From Chitinophagaceae bacterium UBA4407 (GTDB lineage: Bacteria > Bacteroidota > Bacteroidia > Chitinophagales > Chitinophagaceae), in contig DGQT01000018.1 in assembly GCA_002390845.1 (NCBI GenBank), positions 1 to 8,979 of the forward strand: a DNA stretch of 8,979 bases, given 5' to 3'. The position numbers were made by a program, and so were the translations under genes. Of the stretch, positions 1-7,204 are shown in pieces. The stretch's first letter is position 1. Every line of letters starts with the position of its first letter. The notes beneath the pieces were generated by a model that was given only the letters and a program-made list of their open reading frames with translations, made no database searches and was not told the origin of the DNA.

Positions 1-1067
1 TAAAAGAAAAATTAGAGGTGGGCGCTTACAAAATACAGGCTGCTGTTACTGATGTATCATCCGGCTACGGGTTGATCATTCCTTATCAATCACTCAACGC
101 CGTAAAACTTTTAGCTTCATTATTACAGCAGGATGTAAAAGTGCGTTTTTGTGAAAAGCCTTTTACATACAATGGAAAAAATTACAACCGCGGAACTTTG
201 CTTGTTTTAAAAGGAAACAACATTGCCAACTGGAAAGAACTTACCAACGAAGCCTGTAAAAAATTCAATATCCAGGCCGAAGATGTTGAAAGTGGCTTTG
301 TAGATAAAGGCGCAGATTTTGGCTCAGAAGAAATCAAGCTGATCAAAGCTCCAAAGGTTGCTTTGCTTACCGGCACAGGCGTTTCATCTTCCGCCGCGGG
401 TGAAGTATGGAATTATTTCGATCAGACATTAAACTATCCGGTTACACAATTGAATGCAGGGAGGATGGGTAAGCTCAACGCTTACGATGTACTCATTGTT
501 CCCGATGGCGATTATTCTTTTGATGATAAACAAACTGAAGATGAGCTGAAAAGCTTTGTACAAAAAGGTGGTAAAATAATTGCTCTCGAAAGCGGCGCTT
601 CACAAATTGCCGGTTTGGATTTTGGTTTTAATTTAAAGAAAAGTGATGATGAAGATTCTTCCAAATCCAAATCTGATACAGATTACAAGAGTTTAAAAAA
701 ATACGGCGACAGGGAAAGAGATGATCTTCGAAATGCCATACCCGGCGCTATTTTCCGCGTGGAGTTAGATAACACCCACCCACTTGCTTTTGGTTACCCC
801 GATTTTTATTACACCCTTAAACAGGATAATAAATTGTACGATTTTTTAAAAGACGGGTGGAATGTAGGTGTGCTAAAGCAATCTAATTATATCTCGGGTT
901 TTGTGGGCAGTAAACTAAAACCAAAACTTAAAGACGGCCTGCTCTTCGGTGTACAGGAATCCGGAAATGGAAACGTAATTCTAATGGCCGACGATGTATT
1001 GTTCCGCATGTTTTGGGAAAATGGAAAAATGCTTTTCGGTAATGCGGTCTTTCTTGTAGGGCAGTAA
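1..1067 (+). CDS. M14-family zinc carboxypeptidase, C-terminal part (5' end outside window)
   Basis: The reading frame (first full codon at base 3) is open to the left edge, so this is the last 354 residues of a larger protein and the GTG at 18 is not its start. The visible part resembles the C-terminal half of Bacteroidota secreted M14 zinc carboxypeptidases, which are usually about 800-900 residues. It begins with an all-alpha/beta segment containing an EKPFTYNGKNY-type stretch. A glutamine-amidotransferase-like fold follows at about residues 115-215 of the visible part, with VALLTG, a GEVWNYFDQ-like helix and DVLIVPDGDY. A lysine/serine/aspartate-rich low-complexity insert (KKSDDEDSSKSKSD) comes next, then a closing domain with an FYYTL strand. 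The zinc ligands and catalytic Glu of the M14 domain would lie upstream, so activity cannot be judged. The family cleaves peptides from the C-terminus and is normally exported. No intrinsic terminator is evident after the TAA. Family call by recall of family sequence style, not by search. Confidence 0.8.
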   Translation, partial: KEKLEVGAYKIQAAVTDVSSGYGLIIPYQSLNAVKLLASLLQQDVKVRFCEKPFTYNGKNYNRGTLLVLKGNNIANWKELTNEACKKFNIQAEDVESGFVDKGADFGSEEIKLIKAPKVALLTGTGVSSSAAGEVWNYFDQTLNYPVTQLNAGRMGKLNAYDVLIVPDGDYSFDDKQTEDELKSFVQKGGKIIALESGASQIAGLDFGFNLKKSDDEDSSKSKSDTDYKSLKKYGDRERDDLRNAIPGAIFRVELDNTHPLAFGYPDFYYTLKQDNKLYDFLKDGWNVGVLKQSNYISGFVGSKLKPKLKDGLLFGVQESGNGNVILMADDVLFRMFWENGKMLFGNAVFLVGQ

Positions 1068-1152
1068 TTTTTTTGGCCGGGCAGAAGAATATGAGTGAAG
1101 CTTTCGTTGCCACGCTCGGTTCACAGTTCCTCTTTCATGGCGACATTTACGC

Positions 1153-1213
1153 GAAGCCTGGTAGCCTGTACTGAACTTGTTTCAGTGTTCCACTCTTGTG
1201 CATTGGGTTAGAA
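1153..1213 (+). repeat. Possible diverged copy of the dispersed TTGCGTCGCAC-family repeat
   Basis: Two boxes of the repeat seen elsewhere in the window recur here in the same order. GAAGCCTGGT at 1153-1162 matches GAAGCCCGGT at 8960-8969 in nine of ten bases. CACTCTTGT at 1191-1199 is identical to the start of the second half of the copy at 4951-5013. The central TTGCGTCG part is missing and the palindrome at 1170-1186 sits in its place. The match is short enough that chance is possible. Confidence 0.3.
1170..1186. repeat. Short palindromic intergenic repeat (ACTGAA-N5-TTCAGT)
   Basis: ACTGAA at 1170-1175 and TTCAGT at 1181-1186 form a perfect 6-bp inverted repeat around a CTTGT loop. The core CTGAACTTGTTTCAG resembles a palindrome I recall as frequent in intergenic regions of several bacterial groups including Bacteroidota; this recollection was not checked. 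It lies about 100 bases after the peptidase stop. It could act as a weak RNA hairpin, but no U-run follows, so it is not called a terminator. Confidence 0.5.
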
Positions 1214-1357
1214 ATGAACAACGAACCGTCTATAATATAACTCTATTGCCTTGTTGCCTTTTTTTTCCAACGTACAATCCTGCCTTTGCTATATTTCGCT
1301 TTGCCCAATATAGCTTCTGCAGATAAAGTGAGTGACACAACAGGCGATGCCATATTA

Positions 1358-1409
1358 ATCCTTAGCTGGCTGCAAAAGCTTAAAAAATGCGTTCGCATTT
1401 AGCAAGGAT
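1358..1409. other. Nested inverted-repeat structure in the receptor's upstream region
   Basis: ATCCTT (1358-1363) and GCT (1365-1367), with one bulged A between them, pair with AGC (1401-1403) and AAGGAT (1404-1409), giving nine base pairs. Directly inside the 3' arm, AAATGC (1385-1390) pairs with GCATTT (1395-1400) around a GTTC loop. The second helix stacks on the first without a gap. A short T-run follows (about 1409-1413). It could be an RNA element in a long receptor leader, an intrinsic terminator for transcription arriving from the left, or a REP-like repeat. No known riboswitch class is recognised. It is about 200 bases from the receptor start. Confidence 0.4.
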
Positions 1410-1607
1410 TTTTCTAAACAACAAATTTTTTTTTCAGTTAAATTATTTTCTTTTGCACTTTGTTACCTATTTATTAAACGGCCAATCCTTCCCATAAAAA
1501 ACAGGTACAACTAACACGATTTTCTTGCCTGTTTAGTTAATAATTCAATAACACGCAAAAGGTGTGCGAATACGCTATGCCGCTCACCTTTGCAAAAAAT
1601 TACAGTT

Positions 1608-4600
1608 ATGCAAAGAATGATTTACACCATTTTGAGTATGTTTCTTTTTCTTGGTGTTACTTACACCGTTGCAGCACAGGAAACTACTTCGGAAATTGTT
1701 GGTATTGTAACTGATAATGGTGCGCCTGTAACTGGTGCTACTGTTTCGGCGCTTCACAATCCAACCGGTACAAAGTATTCTACTACAAGCCGTAAAGACG
1801 GCAGGTTTAATTTGCCAAACATGAAAGTGGGCGGGCCTTACACCATTACGGTTAGCTATGTTGGTTTTAAAGCCGAATCGCAGGACAATGTATTTCTTTT
1901 ACTGGGCCAGGAGTACAAGGCAGATTTCGCTCTTATTGCTGACTCTAAAACGCTTACAGAAGTGGTGGTTACCGCGGTAAGCCAGAATAAAGTATTTAAT
2001 AACAGCCGTACCGGCAGCCAGGAAATTATCAGCCGCTCACAATTAGAAAGGCTGCCCACTATCAACCGTTCGCTACAGGATTTTACCAAGCTTACACCAA
2101 GCGCAAATGGCTTAAGTTTTGGTGGCCGCAGCGGCTCTTACAACAACCTTACGGTTGATGGTGCCAATTTCAATAATGCTTTTGGTTTGTCCGGAACATT
2201 GGGCGGGCAAACGTTTTCTCAGCCCATTAGTTTAGATGCTATTGAGCAAATACAGGTAAATATTTCTCCTTACGATGTAAGGCAGGGTGGTTTTTCCGGG
2301 GCAGGTATTAACTCCGTAACACGTAGTGGAACCAACCAGTTCAAAGGTTCTGTTTATACTTATTTAAAAGGTCCGGGCACGCAGGGTTACGATGTAAGAA
2401 CAGTAACGGTTCCAAAACAGGATTTCAGCTACAATCAAAGGGGATTTTCAGTTGGTGGCCCTATTATAAAAAACAAGCTATTCTTCTTTGTAAGCGGCGA
2501 GCAGGAAAGGATTACTGCCCCGGCAACAAGTTTTATTGCTTCAGATGCAAATCACCAGGCAAATCCTTCTTCTGTTTCATTGGCCAATGCTGATACGTTG
2601 AATGCACTGAAACAATTCCTGATGGATAAGTATGGCTACAACCCGGGCGAATTCCAGGGCTACAGTTATAAAACCTACAGCGATAAAGTGACTGCAAAAA
2701 TTGACTGGAATATCAATAAGAACAATACGTTCACATTAAAGTATAATTACCTGAAATCTTATAAAGACATCGCTGCAAGTAATAGTGGTGCACCAGGTGG
2801 TAACAGGCAGCCGGGTTCTACAAGTTTACCCTTTAGCGGAAGTGGTTATACCATCAACAACAACTTTAATATTGTAATAGCTGAGTTAAATACGCGCTTT
2901 GGCAATAAGTCTTCCAATAAATTGCAGGTTGGTTACACAGCTTTAAGAGATTACCGTGCAAGCCTTGCCGGTGGAGATTTTCCTTTGGTTGATATTATGA
3001 ATGGCCAGGGACAAACCTATACTTCTTTCGGTTATGAACCGTTTACTTACAATAACCTGTTGAATACAGATATTTACCAGTTCTCAGATATATTCAACAT
3101 GTACAAAGGTTCTCATGAAATTACCTTAGGTACCCAGAATTATATCAAGAAATTCAAGAACGGTTTCGCTCCGAACTACGAGGGTGTTTACAGATTTAAT
3201 ACGTTAACTGACTTCTACAACAGCGCTAATAACGGTGCTGCCAATGCCGTTAGTTACAATTTGCAATATGCAGTTACAAAAGATGGTTCATTTCCCTTTG
3301 CAGAAATCGGCTCTACCGAATTGGGCTTTTTTGCTCAGGATAAATGGAGGATTAAAAAGAACCTGACTGTTACTTATGGGTTACGGGTTGATGTTCCCAT
3401 GTTTGAAGATAAATTTCAATCAAACCCTTATGTGCCTGCACTCATTTTCCGCGATGGAAAAAGTTACGATGTGGGCGAAAGACCCGGCACCAATACTTTG
3501 TTCTCACCAAGGCTTGGTTTTAACTGGGATGTATTTAAAAACCAGAAAACGCAGGTTAGGGGTGGTATCGGTGTTTTTGCAGGCCCGCCGCCATTTGTGT
3601 GGATCAGTAACCAAGCCAGTAACAATGGTGTACAGTTTGGTTCGTTCAGCAAAACAAATGTTGCCTTCTCACCAGATATCAACGCATACAGGCCAAGTGC
3701 AACAGCAGAAAACACTGCATACAATTTAGTATTTACCGATAAAGATTTTAAATATCCGCAGGCATTGAAAGCCAGCTTTGCAGTTGACCAGAAATTGCCT
3801 GGTAATGTAGTTGCAACGCTGGAATATACTTTCTCTAAAGATATTGATGCGGTTTATTTTCAGAATGTAAACCTGCCTTCAACCGGTAAAGCTTTTGGAG
3901 GCTCTGACGGACGGATCAGGTACGACAGCACTAAAATATATGGTGGTAAACCAGTAGCAACGGTAACCAACCCGAACATAAGCAATGCCATTTTAATGAC
4001 CAATGCCAACGAAGGTTATGGTTATACCCTTACACTGCAGCTACAAAAAACCATGCGTAATTTTTACTTCAGCGCTGCCTACACTTACAGCGAAGTAAAA
4101 ACGCTGAATGATGGTGGTTCTATTGCAGCAAGCAACTGGCGAGACCGGCCTGTAAAAGGCGACCCAAATGCTACTGATCTGGGCTATGCAAATTTCTATC
4201 AACCGCACAGGGTAATTGCTTCAGCATCGTACCGTAAAGAGTACGCAAAATATTTTGCAACTTCAATTGGGTTGATCTTTGAAGCGGCTCCCGCCGGTGT
4301 TGCCTCTTATACCTACAGTGGCGATGCCAACAACGATGGTACCGGTGGTAACAATGATTTGATTTATATTCCAAAAGACCAGACCGATATTGTGCTGGTT
4401 CCCGTTAATACAGGCGGTGGTACCATTACAGATACCAGAACACCGGCACAAATCTGGGCTCAGCTTAATAACTTTATTAACCAGGATCCTTATTTAAGTT
4501 CGCATCGCGGCAGATATGCAGAACGCAATGCCGCTGTTTTACCGTTCTTTCAACGCCTTGATTTGAATATTACACAGGACTTTTATCTTTCTACCGGAAA

Positions 4601-4883
4601 GAACAAAGACAAACACACGTTGCGTGTAACATTCGATATGATCAATGTAGGAAATTTCGTGAACAAGAACTGGGGCATTTACAAATCCTTTACTTCAACT
4701 TCTTTCTTAAAGTACGAAGGGCTTGTGGCTGCAACAGATCCGTTAAATCCCGGTAAACCACGTTTTTCAATGCCTTACTTAGACCCGGCAAACCAGGTAC
4801 CGGTTGTAAACAGTTATACAAACAATACCAGCATTTTTTCACGCTGGCAGGGGCAGATTGGTATTCGTTATATTTTTAATTAA
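1608..4883 (+). CDS. TonB-dependent outer-membrane receptor with N-terminal carboxypeptidase-regulatory domain (Oar-like)
   Basis: This is a 1091-residue outer-membrane beta-barrel protein of the TonB-dependent receptor superfamily, which imports (or in some Oar-type members may help export) large substrates using TonB/ExbBD energy. A signal peptide (MQRMIYTILSMFLFLGV, cleavage near AAQ at residues 22-24) precedes a CarboxypepD_reg-like beta-sandwich at about 28-112 (EIVGIVTDNGAPVTGATV, DGRFNLPNMKVGGPYTITV). LTEVVVTA at about 117-123 leads into the plug at about 130-245, with LTVDGANFNNAFGL and a DAIEQIQV strand; the rest is barrel. An Asp/Asn/Gly-rich segment near residue 905-920 (DANNDGTGGNNDLIYIP) is typical of Oar-like members. 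The chain ends in a GIRYIFN strand, as a barrel should. ATG 1608 is preferred over an in-frame TTG at 1590 because it places the signal peptide correctly; ATG 1617 is a further option. No Shine-Dalgarno is visible. No susD-like gene lies inside the window, so the substrate is unknown. Confidence 0.9.
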   Translation: MQRMIYTILSMFLFLGVTYTVAAQETTSEIVGIVTDNGAPVTGATVSALHNPTGTKYSTTSRKDGRFNLPNMKVGGPYTITVSYVGFKAESQDNVFLLLGQEYKADFALIADSKTLTEVVVTAVSQNKVFNNSRTGSQEIISRSQLERLPTINRSLQDFTKLTPSANGLSFGGRSGSYNNLTVDGANFNNAFGLSGTLGGQTFSQPISLDAIEQIQVNISPYDVRQGGFSGAGINSVTRSGTNQFKGSVYTYLKGPGTQGYDVRTVTVPKQDFSYNQRGFSVGGPIIKNKLFFFVSGEQERITAPATSFIASDANHQANPSSVSLANADTLNALKQFLMDKYGYNPGEFQGYSYKTYSDKVTAKIDWNINKNNTFTLKYNYLKSYKDIAASNSGAPGGNRQPGSTSLPFSGSGYTINNNFNIVIAELNTRFGNKSSNKLQVGYTALRDYRASLAGGDFPLVDIMNGQGQTYTSFGYEPFTYNNLLNTDIYQFSDIFNMYKGSHEITLGTQNYIKKFKNGFAPNYEGVYRFNTLTDFYNSANNGAANAVSYNLQYAVTKDGSFPFAEIGSTELGFFAQDKWRIKKNLTVTYGLRVDVPMFEDKFQSNPYVPALIFRDGKSYDVGERPGTNTLFSPRLGFNWDVFKNQKTQVRGGIGVFAGPPPFVWISNQASNNGVQFGSFSKTNVAFSPDINAYRPSATAENTAYNLVFTDKDFKYPQALKASFAVDQKLPGNVVATLEYTFSKDIDAVYFQNVNLPSTGKAFGGSDGRIRYDSTKIYGGKPVATVTNPNISNAILMTNANEGYGYTLTLQLQKTMRNFYFSAAYTYSEVKTLNDGGSIAASNWRDRPVKGDPNATDLGYANFYQPHRVIASASYRKEYAKYFATSIGLIFEAAPAGVASYTYSGDANNDGTGGNNDLIYIPKDQTDIVLVPVNTGGGTITDTRTPAQIWAQLNNFINQDPYLSSHRGRYAERNAAVLPFFQRLDLNITQDFYLSTGKNKDKHTLRVTFDMINVGNFVNKNWGIYKSFTSTSFLKYEGLVAATDPLNPGKPRFSMPYLDPANQVPVVNSYTNNTSIFSRWQGQIGIRYIFN

Positions 4884-4898
4884 TCGTTTTACTCTGTT

Positions 4899-4936
4899 AA
4901 AAAAAGCCGTCAAAATTTTTTTTGACGGCTTTTTTA
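4899..4936 (+). terminator. Rho-independent terminator of the receptor gene
   Basis: AGCCGTCAAAA (4905-4915) pairs perfectly with TTTTGACGGCT (4920-4930) around a four-T loop, and flanking A- and T-runs extend the pairing to about 16 bp. It begins 15 bases after the receptor stop and ends in a T-run on the plus strand. An A-run on the left gives a T-run on the minus strand too, so it could work in both directions. The FISUMP gene also points toward it, though from about 300 bases away. Confidence 0.9.
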
Positions 4937-4950
4937 TTTATACAATTTTA

Positions 4951-5013
4951 TGTACCCGGCCTTTGATTATACAATTGAGCTTTACTTGCGTCGCACTCTT
5001 GTACGGTTGGATT
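4951..5013 (+). repeat. Dispersed repeat, copy A (inverted partner of 6163-6224)
   Basis: The 35 bases at 4979-5013 match the reverse complement of 6163-6197 at 33 positions, including an 18-base identical run (GCTTTACTTGCGTCGCAC). Similarity continues less perfectly leftward to 4951 through a TGTACCCGGC box (TGAACCCGGC in the other copy), with one gap. The TTGCGTCGCAC core recurs at the right end of the window. Copy A sits 15 bases after the terminator, in non-coding DNA. Confidence 0.8.
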
Positions 5014-5176
5014 GGAGACTGAGCTTTACCGAAGCGTAGAACTGTTTCGCGAGGACACGAACCTTTGGGAAGGATTTCCCGCAAGTTTATCTTGCAGTTT
5101 TTCAACCTGCTTGCTAAGAATATCAATTGTTTGCTGCTGAAAACTGATAACTTTCCTTTCCTGCAACAAATTACGC

Positions 5177-5207
5177 ATTACATATTTTTATACAAGTTGT
5201 ATGTAAT
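5177..5207. repeat. AT-rich dyad 28 bases beyond the FISUMP stop
   Basis: ATTACATA (5177-5184) and TATGTAAT (5200-5207) form a perfect 8-bp inverted repeat with a 15-base loop that itself contains ATACAA/TTGTAT. It lies just past the 3' end of the minus-strand lipoprotein gene. It could stabilise the transcript end, but no minus-strand T-run follows, so it is not a textbook intrinsic terminator. Confidence 0.4.
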
Positions 5208-5234
5208 TGCCGGTACGCCTTATACCTCAAATAG

Positions 5235-5921
5235 TCAATCCTTAATACAACGAACAGAAAAGCCAGTCTGCTTAAAATAAGAAGGCCCCTCGAGGTAGCT
5301 ATTAGTGTAGTCCAAGATCAAGTATACGGCCATTGAAGTATTGCTCTCTGTAGAAGACCAGAAGAAACCACCGCTCCCAATATTGCCGAACGCGCCATCG
5401 ATATTACGGTCGCCGCCGGGAAGCGCTGTAAAGCCAGTGCTGTTAGTGGCTCCGGTGTTGGGGGCTAGCCAATGCGTTGTTCCGGCTTCTTTCAATTTAC
5501 CCCCTGCTACATACTCGCCACCTAAATAGGTGCTCAGTGTTGTCCATTCCTCGTTACTTGGTATATGCCAGCCTGCGGGTGCCAATCCTCTTGGGTCATT
5601 TACAGCATACCAGTTGTATAACTTGCCCATTGCAGGATTGTTATCATACCAGCACCATGCACCGGTAGTTAATGCAGCCCATTTAGCAGGATCCTTTACC
5701 TGTGTTATCTTGTCCCCGTTTCTATAATAGCTGGCAATCAAATCTCTTTTCATCCATACCTGAGTGCCTATTTTTACAGCATTAGTACCAGCCAGCACAT
5801 TATCCTCCGATGAAAAAGCCTGCTTTGAGCTTTCGTCTGTATTTATGTTAGAGTTTTCTTTTGTGCAGCCAGTAAACGCCATGATGCCAATGGTCAGCAA
5901 GGTGGTAATTTCAGTTTTCAT
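5235..5921 (-). CDS. FISUMP-domain lipoprotein (function unknown)
   Basis: A 228-residue protein starting at ATG 5921. The N-terminus is a lipoprotein signal: MKTEITTLLTIGIMAF, then TGC with the acylated cysteine at 19. A polar, Asn/Ser-rich linker runs to about residue 48. Residues 49-227 match the Fibrobacter succinogenes major paralogous domain: VKIGTQVWMKRDL, a GAWCWYDN turn, GKLYNWYAV, the hallmark GLAPAGWHIPSNEEWTTL, GGDRNIDGAFGNIG, FWSSTES and a closing GFSVRCIKD. It is thus a surface or periplasm-facing lipoprotein whose domain family has no established biochemical function. Residues C90 and C225 might form a disulfide (inference). It is alone on its strand, bracketed by inverted copies of a dispersed repeat. 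Its domain architecture is complete, so it is not a fragment. Confidence 0.88.
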   Translation of the reverse strand: MKTEITTLLTIGIMAFTGCTKENSNINTDESSKQAFSSEDNVLAGTNAVKIGTQVWMKRDLIASYYRNGDKITQVKDPAKWAALTTGAWCWYDNNPAMGKLYNWYAVNDPRGLAPAGWHIPSNEEWTTLSTYLGGEYVAGGKLKEAGTTHWLAPNTGATNSTGFTALPGGDRNIDGAFGNIGSGGFFWSSTESNTSMAVYLILDYTNSYLEGPSYFKQTGFSVRCIKD

Positions 5922-5958
5922 TAATCTAGGTTTTTATTTGAAAAAAAATCAAGTTAAT

Positions 5959-6002
5959 TAAAGATATAGAAAGTTGCGAAAATAAAAAAGTGACGTCGCA
6001 AC
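5959..6002 (-). promoter_or_regulatory. Candidate promoter/operator of the FISUMP gene
   Basis: Read on the minus strand, TATCTTTA (5966 to 5959) matches the Bacteroidota -7 box TAnnTTTG in all but the last base and lies 37 bases before the ATG. A T-rich stretch stands roughly where a -33 box should be, but TTTG itself is absent. Immediately upstream GTTGCGA (5973-5979) and TCGCAAC (5996-6002) form a perfect 7-bp inverted repeat with a 16-base spacer, a possible regulator site. Both are weak, unsupported by comparison. Confidence 0.3.
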
Positions 6003-6162
6003 CTTACCTGTTATCAATATTCGATTGACAAGTTTTTTCTCCGCAGCGACTCCTCTAAAGCCTATGTGAACTAGCCAGGGACTTTGCGGGTTTTAAAGTT
6101 AGTGAAAGCTATGGAATAGACAAACGAGTACAAATTTTACGGGCTGTTGAATGCTCATTCAT

Positions 6163-6224
6163 AATCCAACCGTAAAAGTGTGCGACGCAAGTAAAGCTTG
6201 ATAGCATTACTAAAGCCGGGTTCA
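6163..6224 (-). repeat. Dispersed repeat, copy B (inverted relative to copy A)
   Basis: This is the reverse-complement partner of copy A; 33 of 35 bases at 6163-6197 match, and the CCCGG box (GCCGGGTTCA, 6215-6224) matches at the outer end. The two copies have their CCCGG boxes facing outward and enclose about 1.27 kb with the single FISUMP gene. It begins 34 bases past the corA stop. Confidence 0.8.
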
Positions 6225-6258
6225 AAAAAAATATATTTATAAAATAAAACATTGGTTA

Positions 6259-7197
6259 CTAAAACCACTTTTTCTTCATAAAATACCAGGCCAGTAAAAA
6301 AGATACGGCGATAGAAAGTACAATGGGAATGTAGAAAGCGTGTTGCGTATGGGCGTAAGGGATTTCAACGTTCATGCCATAAATACTGGCTACCAGAACG
6401 GGTAACGAAAGGATGATGGTAATGGAAGTAAGCCGCTTCATTACATTGTTCAGGTTGTTGCTGATGATGCTGGCAAATGCATCCATGGTGCTGCTGAGGA
6501 TGTTGGTGTAAATGTTCGCCATTTCAAGTGCCTGGCTGGTATCTACAATAAGGTCGTTCAAAAATTCCCTTTCTTCTTCGGTAAGCCCGAGGAAATTGGT
6601 GCGTTCCATTTTTAGCATTACCAGTTCGTTACTACGCAGTGCAGTTACAAAATACACCAGGCTTTTTTGTATACGCATCAGGTTGAGCAGTTCTTCGTTT
6701 CGGTTACTGTCGTAAAGTTTTTGTTCGTACAGGTTGCGTTTATGGTTGATCTCTTTAAGATATTCCATAAAGTTTTGTACTACTTTCTCAAATACTTTAA
6801 GCATCATCATGCTGCGTTTATCGGGATGCCGTTTTTGAAAAGTATTCAGGAATTTTTTTATAGCACCGTTATCGAAAGAGTTAACTGTAACAATATGGTT
6901 GTGCGTTAAAATGATACAAATGGGAATGGTGATGTAAAATGCATCACTGTCGTTAAACGAATTGTTTTCTGTTGGCGTTTTAATTACCACGAAACGCACA
7001 TTATCTTCAATCTCGTATCGTGGACGTTCATCAATATCCAGCGAGTCGCGCAGGAACTCAATAGGTATTTCAAGCCCGTTACTTAACTCAAGAAACTCTT
7101 CTTCCTTAAAGGGCGGCACAAGATTAACCCATATACCATTTTCGGGCTTGTCGATCTCAACCGTTTGACTGTTAATATTTTTGAAGTATTGTATCAA
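6259..7197 (-). CDS. corA: CorA-family magnesium/divalent-cation transporter
   Basis: A 312-residue inner-membrane channel-type transporter that lets Mg2+ (in some members Co2+, Ni2+ or Zn2+) into the cell as a pentamer. The soluble N-terminal part (about 1-250) contains the SLDIDERPRYEIED stretch typical of this group and long helices with many Glu/Arg residues (about 130-250). The first membrane segment spans about 257-274 and ends in the signature Y-GMN at 273-276. A short loop follows (VEIPYAHTQHAF), then the second membrane segment at about 287-307, and a basic cytoplasmic tail KKKWF. Length and motif order are complete. The start is TTG at 7197: no ATG occurs in frame nearby, upstream codons reach a stop without one, and MIQYFKN fits the family N-terminus. 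It follows dapF by 59 bases and probably has its own promoter. CorA-family membership is firm; ion preference is not determined by the sequence. Confidence 0.93.
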   Translation of the reverse strand: MIQYFKNINSQTVEIDKPENGIWVNLVPPFKEEEFLELSNGLEIPIEFLRDSLDIDERPRYEIEDNVRFVVIKTPTENNSFNDSDAFYITIPICIILTHNHIVTVNSFDNGAIKKFLNTFQKRHPDKRSMMMLKVFEKVVQNFMEYLKEINHKRNLYEQKLYDSNRNEELLNLMRIQKSLVYFVTALRSNELVMLKMERTNFLGLTEEEREFLNDLIVDTSQALEMANIYTNILSSTMDAFASIISNNLNNVMKRLTSITIILSLPVLVASIYGMNVEIPYAHTQHAFYIPIVLSIAVSFLLAWYFMKKKWF

Positions 7198-7204
7198 AGC
7201 GGGG

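Larger units (their letters stand above)
1068..1607. other. 540-base intergenic region between peptidase and TonB-dependent receptor
   Basis: I find no convincing gene here on either strand; open frames are short and lack family resemblance. From left to right it holds a possible diverged copy of the dispersed repeat (1153-1213) containing a 6-bp palindrome (1170-1186), a T-run at 1258-1266, a nested inverted-repeat structure (1358-1409) and a second long T-run around 1425-1434. The receptor promoter must lie here, but no full -33/-7 pair with correct spacing could be identified. The closest -7-like sequence, CACCTTTG at 1585-1592, has one mismatch to TAnnTTTG and lacks an upstream partner. 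Confidence 0.6.
4884..5234. other. Intergenic region between receptor and FISUMP lipoprotein genes
   Basis: The two flanking genes converge here. After the receptor terminator the region holds copy A of the dispersed repeat (4951-5013). Repeat-like sequence follows, including a small GGGAA/TTCCC hairpin at 5067-5080, and then an AT-rich dyad at 5177-5207. Short open frames across it overlap the repeat and show no family resemblance; none is called. Confidence 0.6.
5922..6258. other. Intergenic region between FISUMP and corA genes
   Basis: It holds the presumed FISUMP promoter (about 5959-6002), a stretch from 6003 to 6162 in which I recognise nothing, copy B of the dispersed repeat (6163-6224), and a very AT-rich tail (6225-6250) just past the corA stop. 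The tail has no GC-rich stem, so no terminator is called for corA. Confidence 0.55.

Noticed and set aside
928..1113. Minus-strand open frame of 61 codons overlapping the peptidase end
   Set aside because: It lies mostly antisense to the conserved C-terminus of the peptidase and has no recognisable family features.
1585..1592. CACCTTTG as the -7 box of the receptor
   Set aside because: It lacks the T of TAnnTTTG, has no -33 partner, and would leave a leader of only about ten bases; not strong enough to annotate.
1590..1607. TTG start of the receptor, six codons upstream
   Set aside because: It puts charged residues ahead of an already complete signal peptide; ATG 1608 gives a standard one. 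Not fully excluded.
3376..3729. 117-codon plus-strand open frame within the receptor
   Set aside because: It is an alternative frame of a well-conserved receptor region, with no initiation signal or family match.
5065..5280. Plus-strand open frame of 71 codons
   Set aside because: It starts in repeat-associated DNA and ends antisense to the FISUMP gene, and its composition is not protein-like.
6003..6162. Possible decayed gene or attachment site between the FISUMP promoter and repeat copy B
   Set aside because: Its composition differs slightly from its surroundings, but I could not read a recognisable protein remnant or att-like core from it.
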